A stretch of 64,000 nt of DNA from contig JAAWQR010000001.1 in the NCBI GenBank assembly GCA_022800625.1, forward strand, positions 167,360-231,359, written 5' to 3'. Shown in pieces: positions 37,712-46,169 of the stretch. This DNA is from Clostridiales bacterium. Its GTDB lineage: Bacteria > Bacillota > Clostridia > Oscillospirales > CAG-272. Position 1 is the stretch's first letter. Each line of letters opens with the position of its first letter. The position numbers and the translations under genes were made by a program. The notes under the pieces are model-generated. The model was not told the DNA's origin. It made no database searches and saw nothing but the letters and a program-made list of their open reading frames with translations.

Positions 37712-37718
37712 ATAATTC

Positions 37719-39092
37719 TTATCTTTCACTCAGAGGGATATATTTTCTCAGAGGCGCTACCTCGCGGTAAGCTGGTCTTATGATCTTCCCTGCGCTGACA
37801 AGTTCCTCAAGTCTATGCGCGCTCCATCCGGCAACACGCGCAACCGCAAATATCGGAGTATACAGTTCAGCCGGAAGTCCGAGCATATCGTATGCAAATC
37901 CGCTGTAAAAGTCAACATTTACAGAAACACCTTTATACATTTTACGTCTTTCTGCAATAATCTTAGGCGCAAGACGCTCAACAGCAGCATAAAGCTTAAA
38001 CTCATCTTCACGCTTCTTTTCAGCAGCAAGCTTTTCAACAAAGCTGCGAAGAATAAGCGCGCGCGGATCGGATTCTGAATAAACTGCATGACCGACACCG
38101 TATATGAGTCCCGAACGGTCAAACGCATCTTTATTAAGTATCTTTTCAAGATATGCCGACAACTCTTCATCATCGCCGTAGTCCGACACATGCTCCCTTA
38201 TATCCTCGAACATACGCATGACTTTAATATTTGCTCCTCCGTGTTTGGGACCTTTGAGCGAGCCGAGAGCCGCAGCTATTGCCGAATATGTATCGGTTCC
38301 CGAAGAGGAAACTACCCTCGTTGTAAATGTCGAGTTGTTTCCGCCGCCGTGCTCGGCATGAAGGATAAGAGCAATATCAAGCACCGTTGATTCAAGCTTT
38401 GTAAATGAACTGTCAGGTCTGAGAAGATGCAGAATGTTCTCAGATGTCGAAAACTTCGGCTCGGGTGAATGGATAAAAAGGCTGTTCCCGTTATGGTAAT
38501 GGTCATACGCCTGATAGCCGTAGACTGACAAAAGCGGAAATACTGATATAAGGAATAGGCTTTGGCGAAGCACGTTAGGTATAGACGTATCGTCGGGATT
38601 ATCGTCATAAGAATACAGTGTAAGAACGCTTCTGGCAAGCGCGTTCATCATATCGCCGCTCGGTGCTTTCATTATAACATCTCTTACAAATGACGGAGGA
38701 AGAGAGCGGCAACTGCCAAGCAAGGCGTTAAATTTTTCAAGCTGCGCGGCATTCGGAAGTTCTCCGAAAAGAAGCAGGTACACCGTTTCCTCAAAACCGT
38801 GTCTTCCCTCTTTTAAGCATGCCGATGTAATGTCATTAACACTTATTCCTCTGTAATAAAGTCTTCCGGCGCAAGGAACAACATTACCGTCCTTTACGCA
38901 TCGAGCAGTAACTTCGGATATACTCGTAAGTCCTGCTACAACTCCGCTGCCGTCAATATCACGGAGACCGCGTTTTACATCATATTTCCCGTAAAGCTCG
39001 GGCGCAATACCGGAATTATCCTTTACAAGCTCCGAAAGCTCATACATTTCTTCCGTAATTTCCGAAAAGTTTTTCGTTTCCTGTGTGTTCAT
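37719..39092 (-). CDS. Citrate synthase
   Basis: A 457-residue enzyme condensing acetyl-CoA and oxaloacetate. The start at 39092 (MNTQETKNF) follows GGAG; a longer frame to 39185 covers its promoter. Family blocks are LYYRGISVNDI, FEETVYLLLFGELP, ILHAEHGGGNNSTFTTRVVSSSGTDTYSAIAAALGSLKGPKHGGANIKV with catalytic His residues, and GVGHAVYSESDPRA. The C-terminal AGWSAHRLEEL ends the active site. A 2-methylcitrate role cannot be excluded. It stands alone, with its own promoter and terminator; in an anaerobe it likely feeds 2-oxoglutarate/glutamate synthesis. Confidence 0.93.
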   Translation of the reverse strand: MNTQETKNFSEITEEMYELSELVKDNSGIAPELYGKYDVKRGLRDIDGSGVVAGLTSISEVTARCVKDGNVVPCAGRLYYRGISVNDITSACLKEGRHGFEETVYLLLFGELPNAAQLEKFNALLGSCRSLPPSFVRDVIMKAPSGDMMNALARSVLTLYSYDDNPDDTSIPNVLRQSLFLISVFPLLSVYGYQAYDHYHNGNSLFIHSPEPKFSTSENILHLLRPDSSFTKLESTVLDIALILHAEHGGGNNSTFTTRVVSSSGTDTYSAIAAALGSLKGPKHGGANIKVMRMFEDIREHVSDYGDDEELSAYLEKILNKDAFDRSGLIYGVGHAVYSESDPRALILRSFVEKLAAEKKREDEFKLYAAVERLAPKIIAERRKMYKGVSVNVDFYSGFAYDMLGLPAELYTPIFAVARVAGWSAHRLEELVSAGKIIRPAYREVAPLRKYIPLSER

Positions 39093-39176
39093 AACGCCTC
39101 CGTTCAAAATATAATTGAATTCATTTCCACATTCCTTCTGCACAACGGCTGAACGAATATGAAAAATATTAACACT

Positions 39177-39205
39177 ATTATACATTATTTTACTTCATCA
39201 GTCAA
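39177..39205 (-). promoter_or_regulatory. Promoter of the citrate synthase gene
   Basis: On the minus strand TTGACT (39200-39205), a 17-bp spacer and TATAAT (39177-39182). It lies about 85 bp upstream of the chosen start. Confidence 0.75.
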
Positions 39206-39332
39206 GTAAGCAGCACAACAATTAACAATTTGTACATATATAACACAATACAGTTTGCCGTTATTTACCCTTCATCGCATCATCGAAACTCAAATTAACA
39301 AAAAGTTAATTCATATTATTTCAGTATGGTAT

Positions 39333-39387
39333 TGAATTCCTATGGTTTTTGTGGTATATTATATCAGTAAGTTGAAATAATATACCG
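39333..39387 (+). promoter_or_regulatory. Promoter with overlapping palindromic operator before the IscR-like gene
   Basis: TTGAAT (39333-39338), 17 bp and TATATT (39356-39361). An inverted repeat of 10-bp arms, GGTATATTAT (39354-39363) and its complement (39378-39387) with a 14-bp spacer, covers the -10 and start region. This is where a repressor would sit, so autoregulation of the Fe-S module by the adjacent Rrf2 protein is likely. Confidence 0.6.
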
Positions 39388-39421
39388 ATACGCTATGTCA
39401 GAAAAGGAGTATAATTTACCT

Positions 39422-39832
39422 ATGATGATTTCAACCAAGGGAAGATATGCCCTGAGAATATTATCAGACCTCGCACAGCTTTCCCCGGGGGAATATGCTT
39501 CCGTAAAGGACATTTCTGACAGTCAGCAAATATCTCAAAAATATCTTGAATCGATAACTTCCGTCCTCTTAAAAGCAAACTTTGTAGAAAGCCGAAGAGG
39601 AAGGACCGGCGGTTACAGACTGACAAGACCGGCAAGTGAATATACCCTCCTTTCCGTCCTGAAGCTCACCGAAGGCTCTATATCTCCGGTAAGCTGTATC
39701 GATCATGAGGAAGTCCTTTGCGGAAGAGATGAACACTGCATCGCTTATCCGCTGTGGCTGAAGCTTGACAGTATTCTTGAAAACTATCTCGGAAGCGTAT
39801 CTGTAGAAGATCTCGTAAACGGCACTCTTTAA
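39422..39832 (+). CDS. Rrf2-family regulator, IscR-like (first copy)
   Basis: A 136-residue winged-helix regulator. The start MMISTKGRYALRIL is the family N-terminus; DISDSQQISQKYLESITSVLLKANFVESRRGRTGGYRL is the DNA-binding part. Three cysteines in PVSCIDHEEVLCGRDEHC have a C-x7-C-x5-C spacing, close to the Fe-S ligands of IscR (C-x5-C-x5-C). It lies 35 bp upstream of iscS, which supports an IscR role in sensing Fe-S status. AAAGGAG lies 13 bases before the ATG. Confidence 0.88.
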   Translation: MMISTKGRYALRILSDLAQLSPGEYASVKDISDSQQISQKYLESITSVLLKANFVESRRGRTGGYRLTRPASEYTLLSVLKLTEGSISPVSCIDHEEVLCGRDEHCIAYPLWLKLDSILENYLGSVSVEDLVNGTL

Positions 39833-39867
39833 ATATAAACACATAATTGAAAGGAACAAGCACACTG

Positions 39868-41055
39868 ATGAGAATATATGCCGACAACGCGGCGACAACA
39901 AAAATAAGCAAAAGAGCAGCTGAGGCAATGACTGTCTGCATGGAGGATCTGTTCGGCAATCCGTCAAGTCTTCACGCAGACGGGCAAAAAGCTGCCGAAG
40001 CGCTAAAGGCAGCGAGGGAATCAATTGCAGCAAATATCGGATGTACGGAAAAAGAAATATACTTTACATCGGGAGGGAGCGAAAGCGACAACCAGGCGAT
40101 AATATCTGCCGCTATGTACGGAAAAGCACGCGGTAAGCGCCACATTATTACAACTGCATTTGAACATCATGCAGTGCTACACACTGTTAGAAAGCTTGAA
40201 AAAGAAGGTTTTGAGGTAACATATCTTGATGTACACGGGAATGGCATTGTAAATCCCGCCGAACTTGAAGCAGCAATTCGCGAAGATACGGCGCTTGTAA
40301 CTGTAATGTACGCCAACAATGAGATCGGAACGATTCAGCCGATAGATAAGATCGGTGAAATATGCTCGCGCCGTAAGGTTCTGTTCCATACCGACGCGGT
40401 TCAGGCGGCAGGTCACATTGACATTGACGTTGAACGCTCTAAAGTAGACTATCTTTCCCTCTCAGCGCATAAATTTCACGGTCCGCGCGGTATCGGAGTT
40501 CTTTATGCAAGAAAGAGAAATCAGCTTTTCACGCTTATTGAAGGCGGAGCACAGGAAAGAAGCAGAAGAGCCGGAACAGAAAATCTTCCTGCAATTGTCG
40601 GAATGGCGGCAGCTCTCGAAGAAGCATGTGAAAAAATGAGAGATAATTCAATCAAAGCAACATCGCTGCGCAATCGCCTGATAGACGGTCTCTTAAAGAT
40701 ACCGCACACCGTACTTAACGGAGACACAGCACACAGACTTCCCGGCAATGTAAACGTATGCTTTGAAGGAATCGAAGGAGAATCACTTCTGCTTTTGCTT
40801 GATATGAAAGGAATATCAGCTTCTTCAGGCTCTGCATGCACCTCAGGTTCTCTCGATCCCAGCCATGTGCTTTTGGCTATAGGCAGACCTCATGAGATCG
40901 CGCACGGCTCATTAAGATTGACACTTGACGAGAGCAATACAGAATCAGAAATTGACACGATAATTTCATCTGTTACAGAGGTAGTTGACAGACTCAGAAA
41001 AATGTCTCCCGTATGGGATGATCTGGAGAAAGGAATAAAAAAGCATGTTATATAG
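39868..41055 (+). CDS. iscS: Cysteine desulfurase (IscS/NifS)
   Basis: A 395-residue PLP enzyme releasing sulfur from cysteine for Fe-S clusters. MRIYADNAATTKISKRA is the family start; AFEHHAVLHT contains the PLP-stacking His; SAHKFHGPRGIGVLY carries the Schiff-base Lys; and SASSGSACTSGS holds the catalytic Cys of the IscS/NifS group. The ATG at 39868 matches the family start, with AAAGGA about 14 bases upstream. It overlaps iscU by 11 bp, so the two are translated together. Confidence 0.95.
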   Translation: MRIYADNAATTKISKRAAEAMTVCMEDLFGNPSSLHADGQKAAEALKAARESIAANIGCTEKEIYFTSGGSESDNQAIISAAMYGKARGKRHIITTAFEHHAVLHTVRKLEKEGFEVTYLDVHGNGIVNPAELEAAIREDTALVTVMYANNEIGTIQPIDKIGEICSRRKVLFHTDAVQAAGHIDIDVERSKVDYLSLSAHKFHGPRGIGVLYARKRNQLFTLIEGGAQERSRRAGTENLPAIVGMAAALEEACEKMRDNSIKATSLRNRLIDGLLKIPHTVLNGDTAHRLPGNVNVCFEGIEGESLLLLLDMKGISASSGSACTSGSLDPSHVLLAIGRPHEIAHGSLRLTLDESNTESEIDTIISSVTEVVDRLRKMSPVWDDLEKGIKKHVI

Positions 41056-41482
41056 TGAAAAAGTCATGGATCATTTTATGAATCCGAGAAACGTCGGAAA
41101 GATCGAGGACGCTGACGGAGTGGGCGAGGTCGGAAACGCTAAGTGCGGAGACATAATGAAAATATATTTAAAAATCGATAATGATGTTATAACCGATGTT
41201 AAATTCAACACATTCGGATGCGGTTCCGCTATTGCGACAAGCAGTATGGCTTGTGAAATGATTAAAGGCAAGCCACTGTCAGAGGCAATGGAGCTTACAA
41301 ATCAAGCTGTTGTAGAAGCTCTCGACGGTTTGCCTCCGCAGAAGATACACTGCTCTGTTCTTGCAGAAGAAGCGGTAAAAGCCGCTGTCAAGGATTACTA
41401 TGATAAAAACGGAATAGAATATGATTCGACTCTGTTCCGCGAAGGCAGCCACTGCGATCACTGCTCAAATGCTGAAAATTAA
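41045..41482 (+). CDS. iscU: Fe-S cluster assembly scaffold IscU/NifU-N
   Basis: A 145-residue scaffold on which clusters are built. MLYSEKVMDHFMNPRNVG is the typical start. The three ligand cysteines are in NAKCGD, FGCGSAIA and KIHCSVLA. A clostridial-type tail (DSTLFREGSHCDHC) adds a Cys-x2-Cys pair that may hold metal. It overlaps iscS by 11 bp and is followed by a terminator. Confidence 0.94.
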   Translation: MLYSEKVMDHFMNPRNVGKIEDADGVGEVGNAKCGDIMKIYLKIDNDVITDVKFNTFGCGSAIATSSMACEMIKGKPLSEAMELTNQAVVEALDGLPPQKIHCSVLAEEAVKAAVKDYYDKNGIEYDSTLFREGSHCDHCSNAEN

Positions 41483-41486
41483 AAAC

Positions 41487-41524
41487 AAACCGTGTAAAGC
41501 TTAAAATAAAGCTTTATACGGTTT
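41487..41524 (+). terminator. Terminator after iscU
   Basis: A 16-bp stem with one mismatch (41487-41502 with 41509-41524) ends in GTTTT. It separates the iscSU unit from the second IscR-like regulator. Confidence 0.8.
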
Positions 41525-41581
41525 TATGCTTTTTAAACTCTCAGTTTCTTATTATTCCGATTGGCTTTGTAAGATTTAATA

Positions 41582-41610
41582 TTGAAAAAGCACAAAAATT
41601 ATGTTATTAT
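41582..41610 (+). promoter_or_regulatory. Promoter of the second IscR-like gene
   Basis: TTGAAA (41582-41587), 17 bp and TATTAT (41605-41610), about 50 bp upstream of the start at 41660. Confidence 0.6.
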
Positions 41611-41659
41611 AATATTAGAAAATTTCTGAAATTACAGAACCGAAGGAGGAATGCAAATA

Positions 41660-42100
41660 ATGAAAATCTCAACTAAAGGGCGTTACGCTCTGAGAATGAT
41701 GCTTGATCTTGCGGAATATCAAAAAGACGGATATGTTGCACTGAAAGACATTGCGGAAAGACAAGGAATATCAAAAAAGTATCTCGAGCAGATCGTACCG
41801 ATCCTGAACAGATCAACAATTTTAAAAACCAGCCGAGGTTTTCAGGGCGGATACCGCCTCAGCAGAGAGCCGGAAAATTATACTGTCGGTGAAATTCTCC
41901 GTTTGACTGAAGGAAATCTTGCACCCGTCGCATGCCTTGAACATGATCCGATTGAATGCGGAAGAAAAGATGAATGCGCAACGCTCCACGTATGGCAGGG
42001 ACTTTACAAGGTGATTTGCGATTATCTTGACGGAATTACCTTACAGGATATAATAGATCACAAACAGCCTACAAATCATTTCGACTACGTAATACTGTAA
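41660..42100 (+). CDS. Rrf2-family regulator, IscR-like (second copy)
   Basis: A 146-residue paralog of the protein at 39422-39832. MKISTKGRYALRMMLDLA and DIAERQGISKKYLEQIVPILNRSTILKTSRGFQGGYRL form the winged helix. VACLEHDPIECGRKDEC keeps the same C-x7-C-x5-C set. The ATG at 41660 is 10 bases after AAGGAGG; an ATG at 41651 is too close. It has its own promoter and is followed by the small PAS gene after 13 bp, suggesting the two copies control different genes. Confidence 0.88.
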   Translation: MKISTKGRYALRMMLDLAEYQKDGYVALKDIAERQGISKKYLEQIVPILNRSTILKTSRGFQGGYRLSREPENYTVGEILRLTEGNLAPVACLEHDPIECGRKDECATLHVWQGLYKVICDYLDGITLQDIIDHKQPTNHFDYVIL

Positions 42101-42113
42101 GGAGGTATAAATT

Positions 42114-42494
42114 ATGTTGTCTCAGTATTTCAAAAGCATAACAGATCAGGACAGATGTGCAGTTGTAATCTGCAACCTTAAGCATGAGATACTATATATG
42201 AATCCTGCGGCGGCAGAAAGATACAAAAAAAGCGGCGGCGCGGCGCTCGTCGGAAAAAGTTTGCTTGGTTGTCATAATGCCGATTCATGCGAAACAATAA
42301 ATAAAGTTATCGCTTGGTTTTCGGAAAGTTCTGATAATAATATTGTATACACATACCGCAATGAGAAAGAAAACAAAGACGTGTACATGGTTGCTCTGAG
42401 AGACGGCGAGAAAAATCTCATAGGATACTATGAAAAGCATGAATACAGAAATCAGGAAACAATGAAGCTTTATGATATGAATAATGCAAAATAA
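42114..42494 (+). CDS. Small stand-alone PAS-like sensor protein
   Basis: A 126-residue protein that is nearly all one PAS-like fold. AVVICNLKHEILYMNPAAAERY is the usual PAS opening, GKSLLGCHNADSCETINKVIAWF resembles the GKSxxDCHNP region of PAS domains fused to DUF438, and VYMVALRDGEKNLIGYYEKHEY is the closing hairpin. No output domain follows. The Cys-His of GCHN could bind heme or metal, which is speculative. AAGGAGG is ideally placed, and it is coupled to the IscR-like gene 13 bp upstream. Confidence 0.75.
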   Translation: MLSQYFKSITDQDRCAVVICNLKHEILYMNPAAAERYKKSGGAALVGKSLLGCHNADSCETINKVIAWFSESSDNNIVYTYRNEKENKDVYMVALRDGEKNLIGYYEKHEYRNQETMKLYDMNNAK

Positions 42495-42553
42495 GTCATG
42501 TTATTCTATATAAACAAAATAATTTTTGATCTGTAAGAAAGTCAGGTGATTCA

Positions 42554-44704
42554 GTGGCAAGCGGTAATATCTCTATTACAAAACTGAATAATATCGGTGA
42601 AAGCCGCAGGCGCGCTTTTGAAAAGGTCGGTGTTGCTACCCTCTTTGATCTTATAAAATATTATCCGAGGGCATATCAAAACAGAGGGTATACTATGACT
42701 GTTTCTGAAATCAAGTCAGAGCTGTCCTCGGGCACAAGAGAGATCTTTTCCGCTGTACTGACCGTAGCAGCAGAACCTCAAATTCGGATGATCAGACGCG
42801 GAATGACGCTTGTCAAGCTGCGTCTTTTCGATGAAAACGGCGCATGTGAGGCCACTTTTTTTAATCAAACATTTCTAAAGGATGTATTCCACACGGGAAT
42901 GACATTCAGGTTTTGGGGAAAGTTTGTTTTGTCGGGAGGCAGGCTGACAGTATCGTCGCCTATATATGAACCTGTAATTGAGGGACGCGAGCTGCCTGAG
43001 ATCGTCCCCGTATATCCGCTGACATCGGGACTTTCTCAAAAAATAGTTGCTTCCGCCGTATCCGGCGCACTGAAAATTCTGCTGCCCGAAACAGAGGAAA
43101 TCCTGAGCGGGAAAATACTTGAAAAATATTCGCTTCCCACATTGCCGTATGCTGTAAAAAATATTCATTTTCCCGACAGTGAAGAAGCTCTTAACGCCGC
43201 AAAACGAAGGCTGATGTTTGATGAACTTATAATAACATCTCTTGCACTCGGAATCTCTTCAAAGCACGCAAAATGCACAACAAAATTCGTGTCAAATAAT
43301 ATAGACACATCTCAGTTCAGAAAACTTCTTCCGTATAAGCTGACAGGAGCACAGGAGCGTGCCTCAAGAGAAATACTCAGTGATATGTCGAGCGGATATG
43401 CAATGAACAGAATGCTTACGGGCGATGTTGGCTCGGGAAAAACCGTAGTGGCTGCCGAAACTGCTTATGTATCTCTGAAAAACGGATATGACTGTATGCT
43501 TATGGCTCCTACCGAAATTCTCGCCGCTCAGCACTACGGCGATCTTGCTCCTAAGATGAATACGCTCGGATTTGAAACATACCTTTTGACCGGCAGTACG
43601 CGTGCCGCAGTAAGGCGTAATATTATTACTGCCCTTGCCTCTTCGACTCCCGTGCTTGTCATCGGAACTCACGCTCTTATTTCGGATGACGTTATCTCCG
43701 AAAAGCTCGGTCTTATAATTATTGATGAGCAGCACCGATTCGGCGCTATGCAGAGAGCCGCACTTGCAGACAAAGCGCCGGATATAAATACGCTTGTTAT
43801 GAGCGCAACTCCGATACCGAGAACTCTGTCCCTGATTATGTCGGGCGGTCTTGATGTTTCACAAATTGATGAGCTTCCGAAAGGCCGCCAGACGATTGAT
43901 ACATTTGTGGTAAACGAATCATATCGCGAACGTCTTAACAGGTTTATTGCAAAAAATGCCGCAGACGGACATCAGATTTATATTGTATGTCCCTCCATCG
44001 AAGAATCCCATGAAAAGAAACAGGCGCGTACAGAAAATCCCGAAGAGATGGCGGACATACTTCTCACAGATGAGCCTGCAGATGAAAAAATTCCCCTGAA
44101 GGCTGCAACCGCCTATACTGCTGAACTCCGACGTGCACTGCCTGATTTAAGAATAGAATTCGTTCATGGAAAAATGAAATCCTCAGACCGTGATCAAATC
44201 ATGAAAAGTTTTTGCGGCGGTGAAATAGATGTACTTGTTTCCACTACCGTGATCGAAGTCGGAGTAAATGTTCCGAATGCTACGCTTATGATAATTGAAA
44301 ACGCTGAGAGATTCGGACTGAGCGCACTGCATCAGCTGAGAGGGCGCGTAGGGCGCGGAAGCTTCAAATCATATATGATACTCGTATCAGATGCAAAAAG
44401 CGATCGTGCAAAGGAACGGCTTAATATAATAAAGCATAACAGTAACGGATACAGCATAGCGGAAGAAGATCTGAAGCTCAGAGGTCCGGGGGATCTGTTC
44501 GCCGAAAACGGATTTATGCGCCAACACGGAGAATCCGCGCTTGCATTAGCCTCAAAATGTACCGATACCGAACTGATTGCGGCTGCAACAGAAGCAGCTG
44601 CGGAAATCTTAAGCAGTGATCCGCTTCTTAATAATCCGAAAAATAATCATTTGAAGCAGCAAATTGAAACTTTTACCCGCAAAGAACGCGGAACTATCAA
44701 CTGA
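42554..44704 (+). CDS. recG: ATP-dependent DNA helicase RecG
   Basis: A 716-residue helicase that regresses stalled forks and branch-migrates Holliday junctions. The start is GTG at 42554 with AGGTGA 7 bases before. An N-terminal wedge with OB fold (about 60-160) binds junctions. Walker A is TGDVGSGKTVVAAETAY, motif II DEQHRFGAMQR, and motifs V-VI STTVIEVGVNVPNA and QLRGRVGRGSFKSYMIL. Length is normal. It converges with the alanine symporter gene, 11 bp away. Confidence 0.96.
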   Translation: MASGNISITKLNNIGESRRRAFEKVGVATLFDLIKYYPRAYQNRGYTMTVSEIKSELSSGTREIFSAVLTVAAEPQIRMIRRGMTLVKLRLFDENGACEATFFNQTFLKDVFHTGMTFRFWGKFVLSGGRLTVSSPIYEPVIEGRELPEIVPVYPLTSGLSQKIVASAVSGALKILLPETEEILSGKILEKYSLPTLPYAVKNIHFPDSEEALNAAKRRLMFDELIITSLALGISSKHAKCTTKFVSNNIDTSQFRKLLPYKLTGAQERASREILSDMSSGYAMNRMLTGDVGSGKTVVAAETAYVSLKNGYDCMLMAPTEILAAQHYGDLAPKMNTLGFETYLLTGSTRAAVRRNIITALASSTPVLVIGTHALISDDVISEKLGLIIIDEQHRFGAMQRAALADKAPDINTLVMSATPIPRTLSLIMSGGLDVSQIDELPKGRQTIDTFVVNESYRERLNRFIAKNAADGHQIYIVCPSIEESHEKKQARTENPEEMADILLTDEPADEKIPLKAATAYTAELRRALPDLRIEFVHGKMKSSDRDQIMKSFCGGEIDVLVSTTVIEVGVNVPNATLMIIENAERFGLSALHQLRGRVGRGSFKSYMILVSDAKSDRAKERLNIIKHNSNGYSIAEEDLKLRGPGDLFAENGFMRQHGESALALASKCTDTELIAAATEAAAEILSSDPLLNNPKNNHLKQQIETFTRKERGTIN

Positions 44705-44715
44705 CAAAACAAATA

Positions 44716-46059
44716 CTAATCTCGCTTCCCTGCTTTTTTATCAGTAATGCAGTCGCGTAATTCCCGCCTGAGCATAAGCAGTACCGTTACATTTATTACC
44801 GTCATTACACCTACTGTAAGATCCGCCGCGATCCACATCGATGAATCGCTCATAACAGAGCCGTATATTGAAGCTGACACTGCAAGAATTATGTAAACAA
44901 TATACGGAAACTTTGACTCGGTAAAATAACCTATTGCCACCGCACCGTAATAGAGTTGTGCAATGATTGTTGCAAAGGCGAAAAGTATGACGGATACCCC
45001 AATTATATAATAAGCTGCATCTCCGAGAAGTGAGCCGTATGACAGCAAGGTTAGAGGAATACCGTCACTTCCTGACAGGATATTCGGATATTTTATCTGA
45101 GCGATAATTATTGCAAAAGCTGTCATACTGCATAAAATAAGCGTATCCGCTATAACCTCAAAAATTCCAAAACAGCCTTGATGATGAGGACTTTTTACAT
45201 TTGCTCCCGCATGAGCGGACGGAGCAGTTCCGCACCCTGCTTCATTAGAAAATATACCTCGCGTTATGCCGAATCTTACCGCTTCCTTTATTCCGTATCC
45301 TCCGATACCGCCTATAACTGCCGATGGGGTGAATGCACCCTTTATTATTCTGCTCATTACCTCGGGAATCAAAGAATAATTTCTGAATATTATACTCATA
45401 GACAAAAAAATATATATTCCAGACAAAATCGGTATCAATACAAATGTTACCGAAGATATTTTATCACTGCCGAATATTGCTACCGCTGTAATGCCGAGAG
45501 CTAATGCTATACCGATAACATATTTCGGGATTCCCGAGAACACTGCCGCCGCAGAATTTGACTGCACAATATTTCCGGTAACAAGAGAATTTACAATGCA
45601 CATCAGTGCAAAAATTCCTCCGAAAAAAGCAGCGCTTCTCCGTCCTATTTTATTCTTCATACCATCTCTGATGGTATACATTGCGCCGCCGATAAAATTT
45701 CCATGTCTGCCTCTCCGTCTGTAGTGTACGGCGAGAGCGATCTCCGAATATTTTACGCTCATAGATACCAAAGCGCCGATCCACATCCACATTACGGCTC
45801 CCGCACCTCCTGCGCAAATTGCAGAAGCAACTCCCGCCATATTTCCGACGCCGAGAGTTCCGGCAAGCGCTGTTGTCATAGCTTTTGCCGGAGATGTACC
45901 GCCTTTTTCAGAGGATTCTGCGAGAGTCTTGAAAAAAACTTTCGGGCGCAGAATTTTCGGAAGCTTTATTATTGCAGCTGTAATGATACCGCACAGTATC
46001 AGCAAAACGGGCATTATCCATCCGTTTAATATTTCGGTAAAGTCGCTGAATATTCCCAA
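44716..46059 (-). CDS. Sodium:alanine/glycine symporter (AGCS family)
   Basis: A 447-residue transporter with about 10-11 membrane helices. The family signature is at GTLGVGNMAGVASAI and FSNEAGCGTAPSAHAGAN. It carries alanine or glycine inward with Na+ or H+. The start is TTG at 46059 with GGCGGA 8 bases upstream. The protein begins with a short helix, as in the family. A 20-bp perfect hairpin lies 27 bp above the start; it terminates the WG-repeat gene and might also influence this one. Confidence 0.9.
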   Translation of the reverse strand: MGIFSDFTEILNGWIMPVLLILCGIITAAIIKLPKILRPKVFFKTLAESSEKGGTSPAKAMTTALAGTLGVGNMAGVASAICAGGAGAVMWMWIGALVSMSVKYSEIALAVHYRRRGRHGNFIGGAMYTIRDGMKNKIGRRSAAFFGGIFALMCIVNSLVTGNIVQSNSAAAVFSGIPKYVIGIALALGITAVAIFGSDKISSVTFVLIPILSGIYIFLSMSIIFRNYSLIPEVMSRIIKGAFTPSAVIGGIGGYGIKEAVRFGITRGIFSNEAGCGTAPSAHAGANVKSPHHQGCFGIFEVIADTLILCSMTAFAIIIAQIKYPNILSGSDGIPLTLLSYGSLLGDAAYYIIGVSVILFAFATIIAQLYYGAVAIGYFTESKFPYIVYIILAVSASIYGSVMSDSSMWIAADLTVGVMTVINVTVLLMLRRELRDCITDKKAGKRD

Positions 46060-46086
46060 AGTCTTATCCGCCTGTGATGATTATTT

Positions 46087-46130
46087 CCGAAAAAATACGT
46101 GCGCCGAAAACGGCGCACGTATTTTTTCGG
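46087..46130. terminator. Perfect 20-bp hairpin between WG-repeat gene and symporter
   Basis: Positions 46087-46106 pair perfectly with 46111-46130 around an AAAA loop, with A and T tracts inside the stem. It is the terminator of the gene ending at 46170 on the minus strand, and one of the most stable hairpins in the window. Confidence 0.85.
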
Positions 46131-46169
46131 ATATTAAATTTTATGCACATATCAGGTGATAAATTCTTT

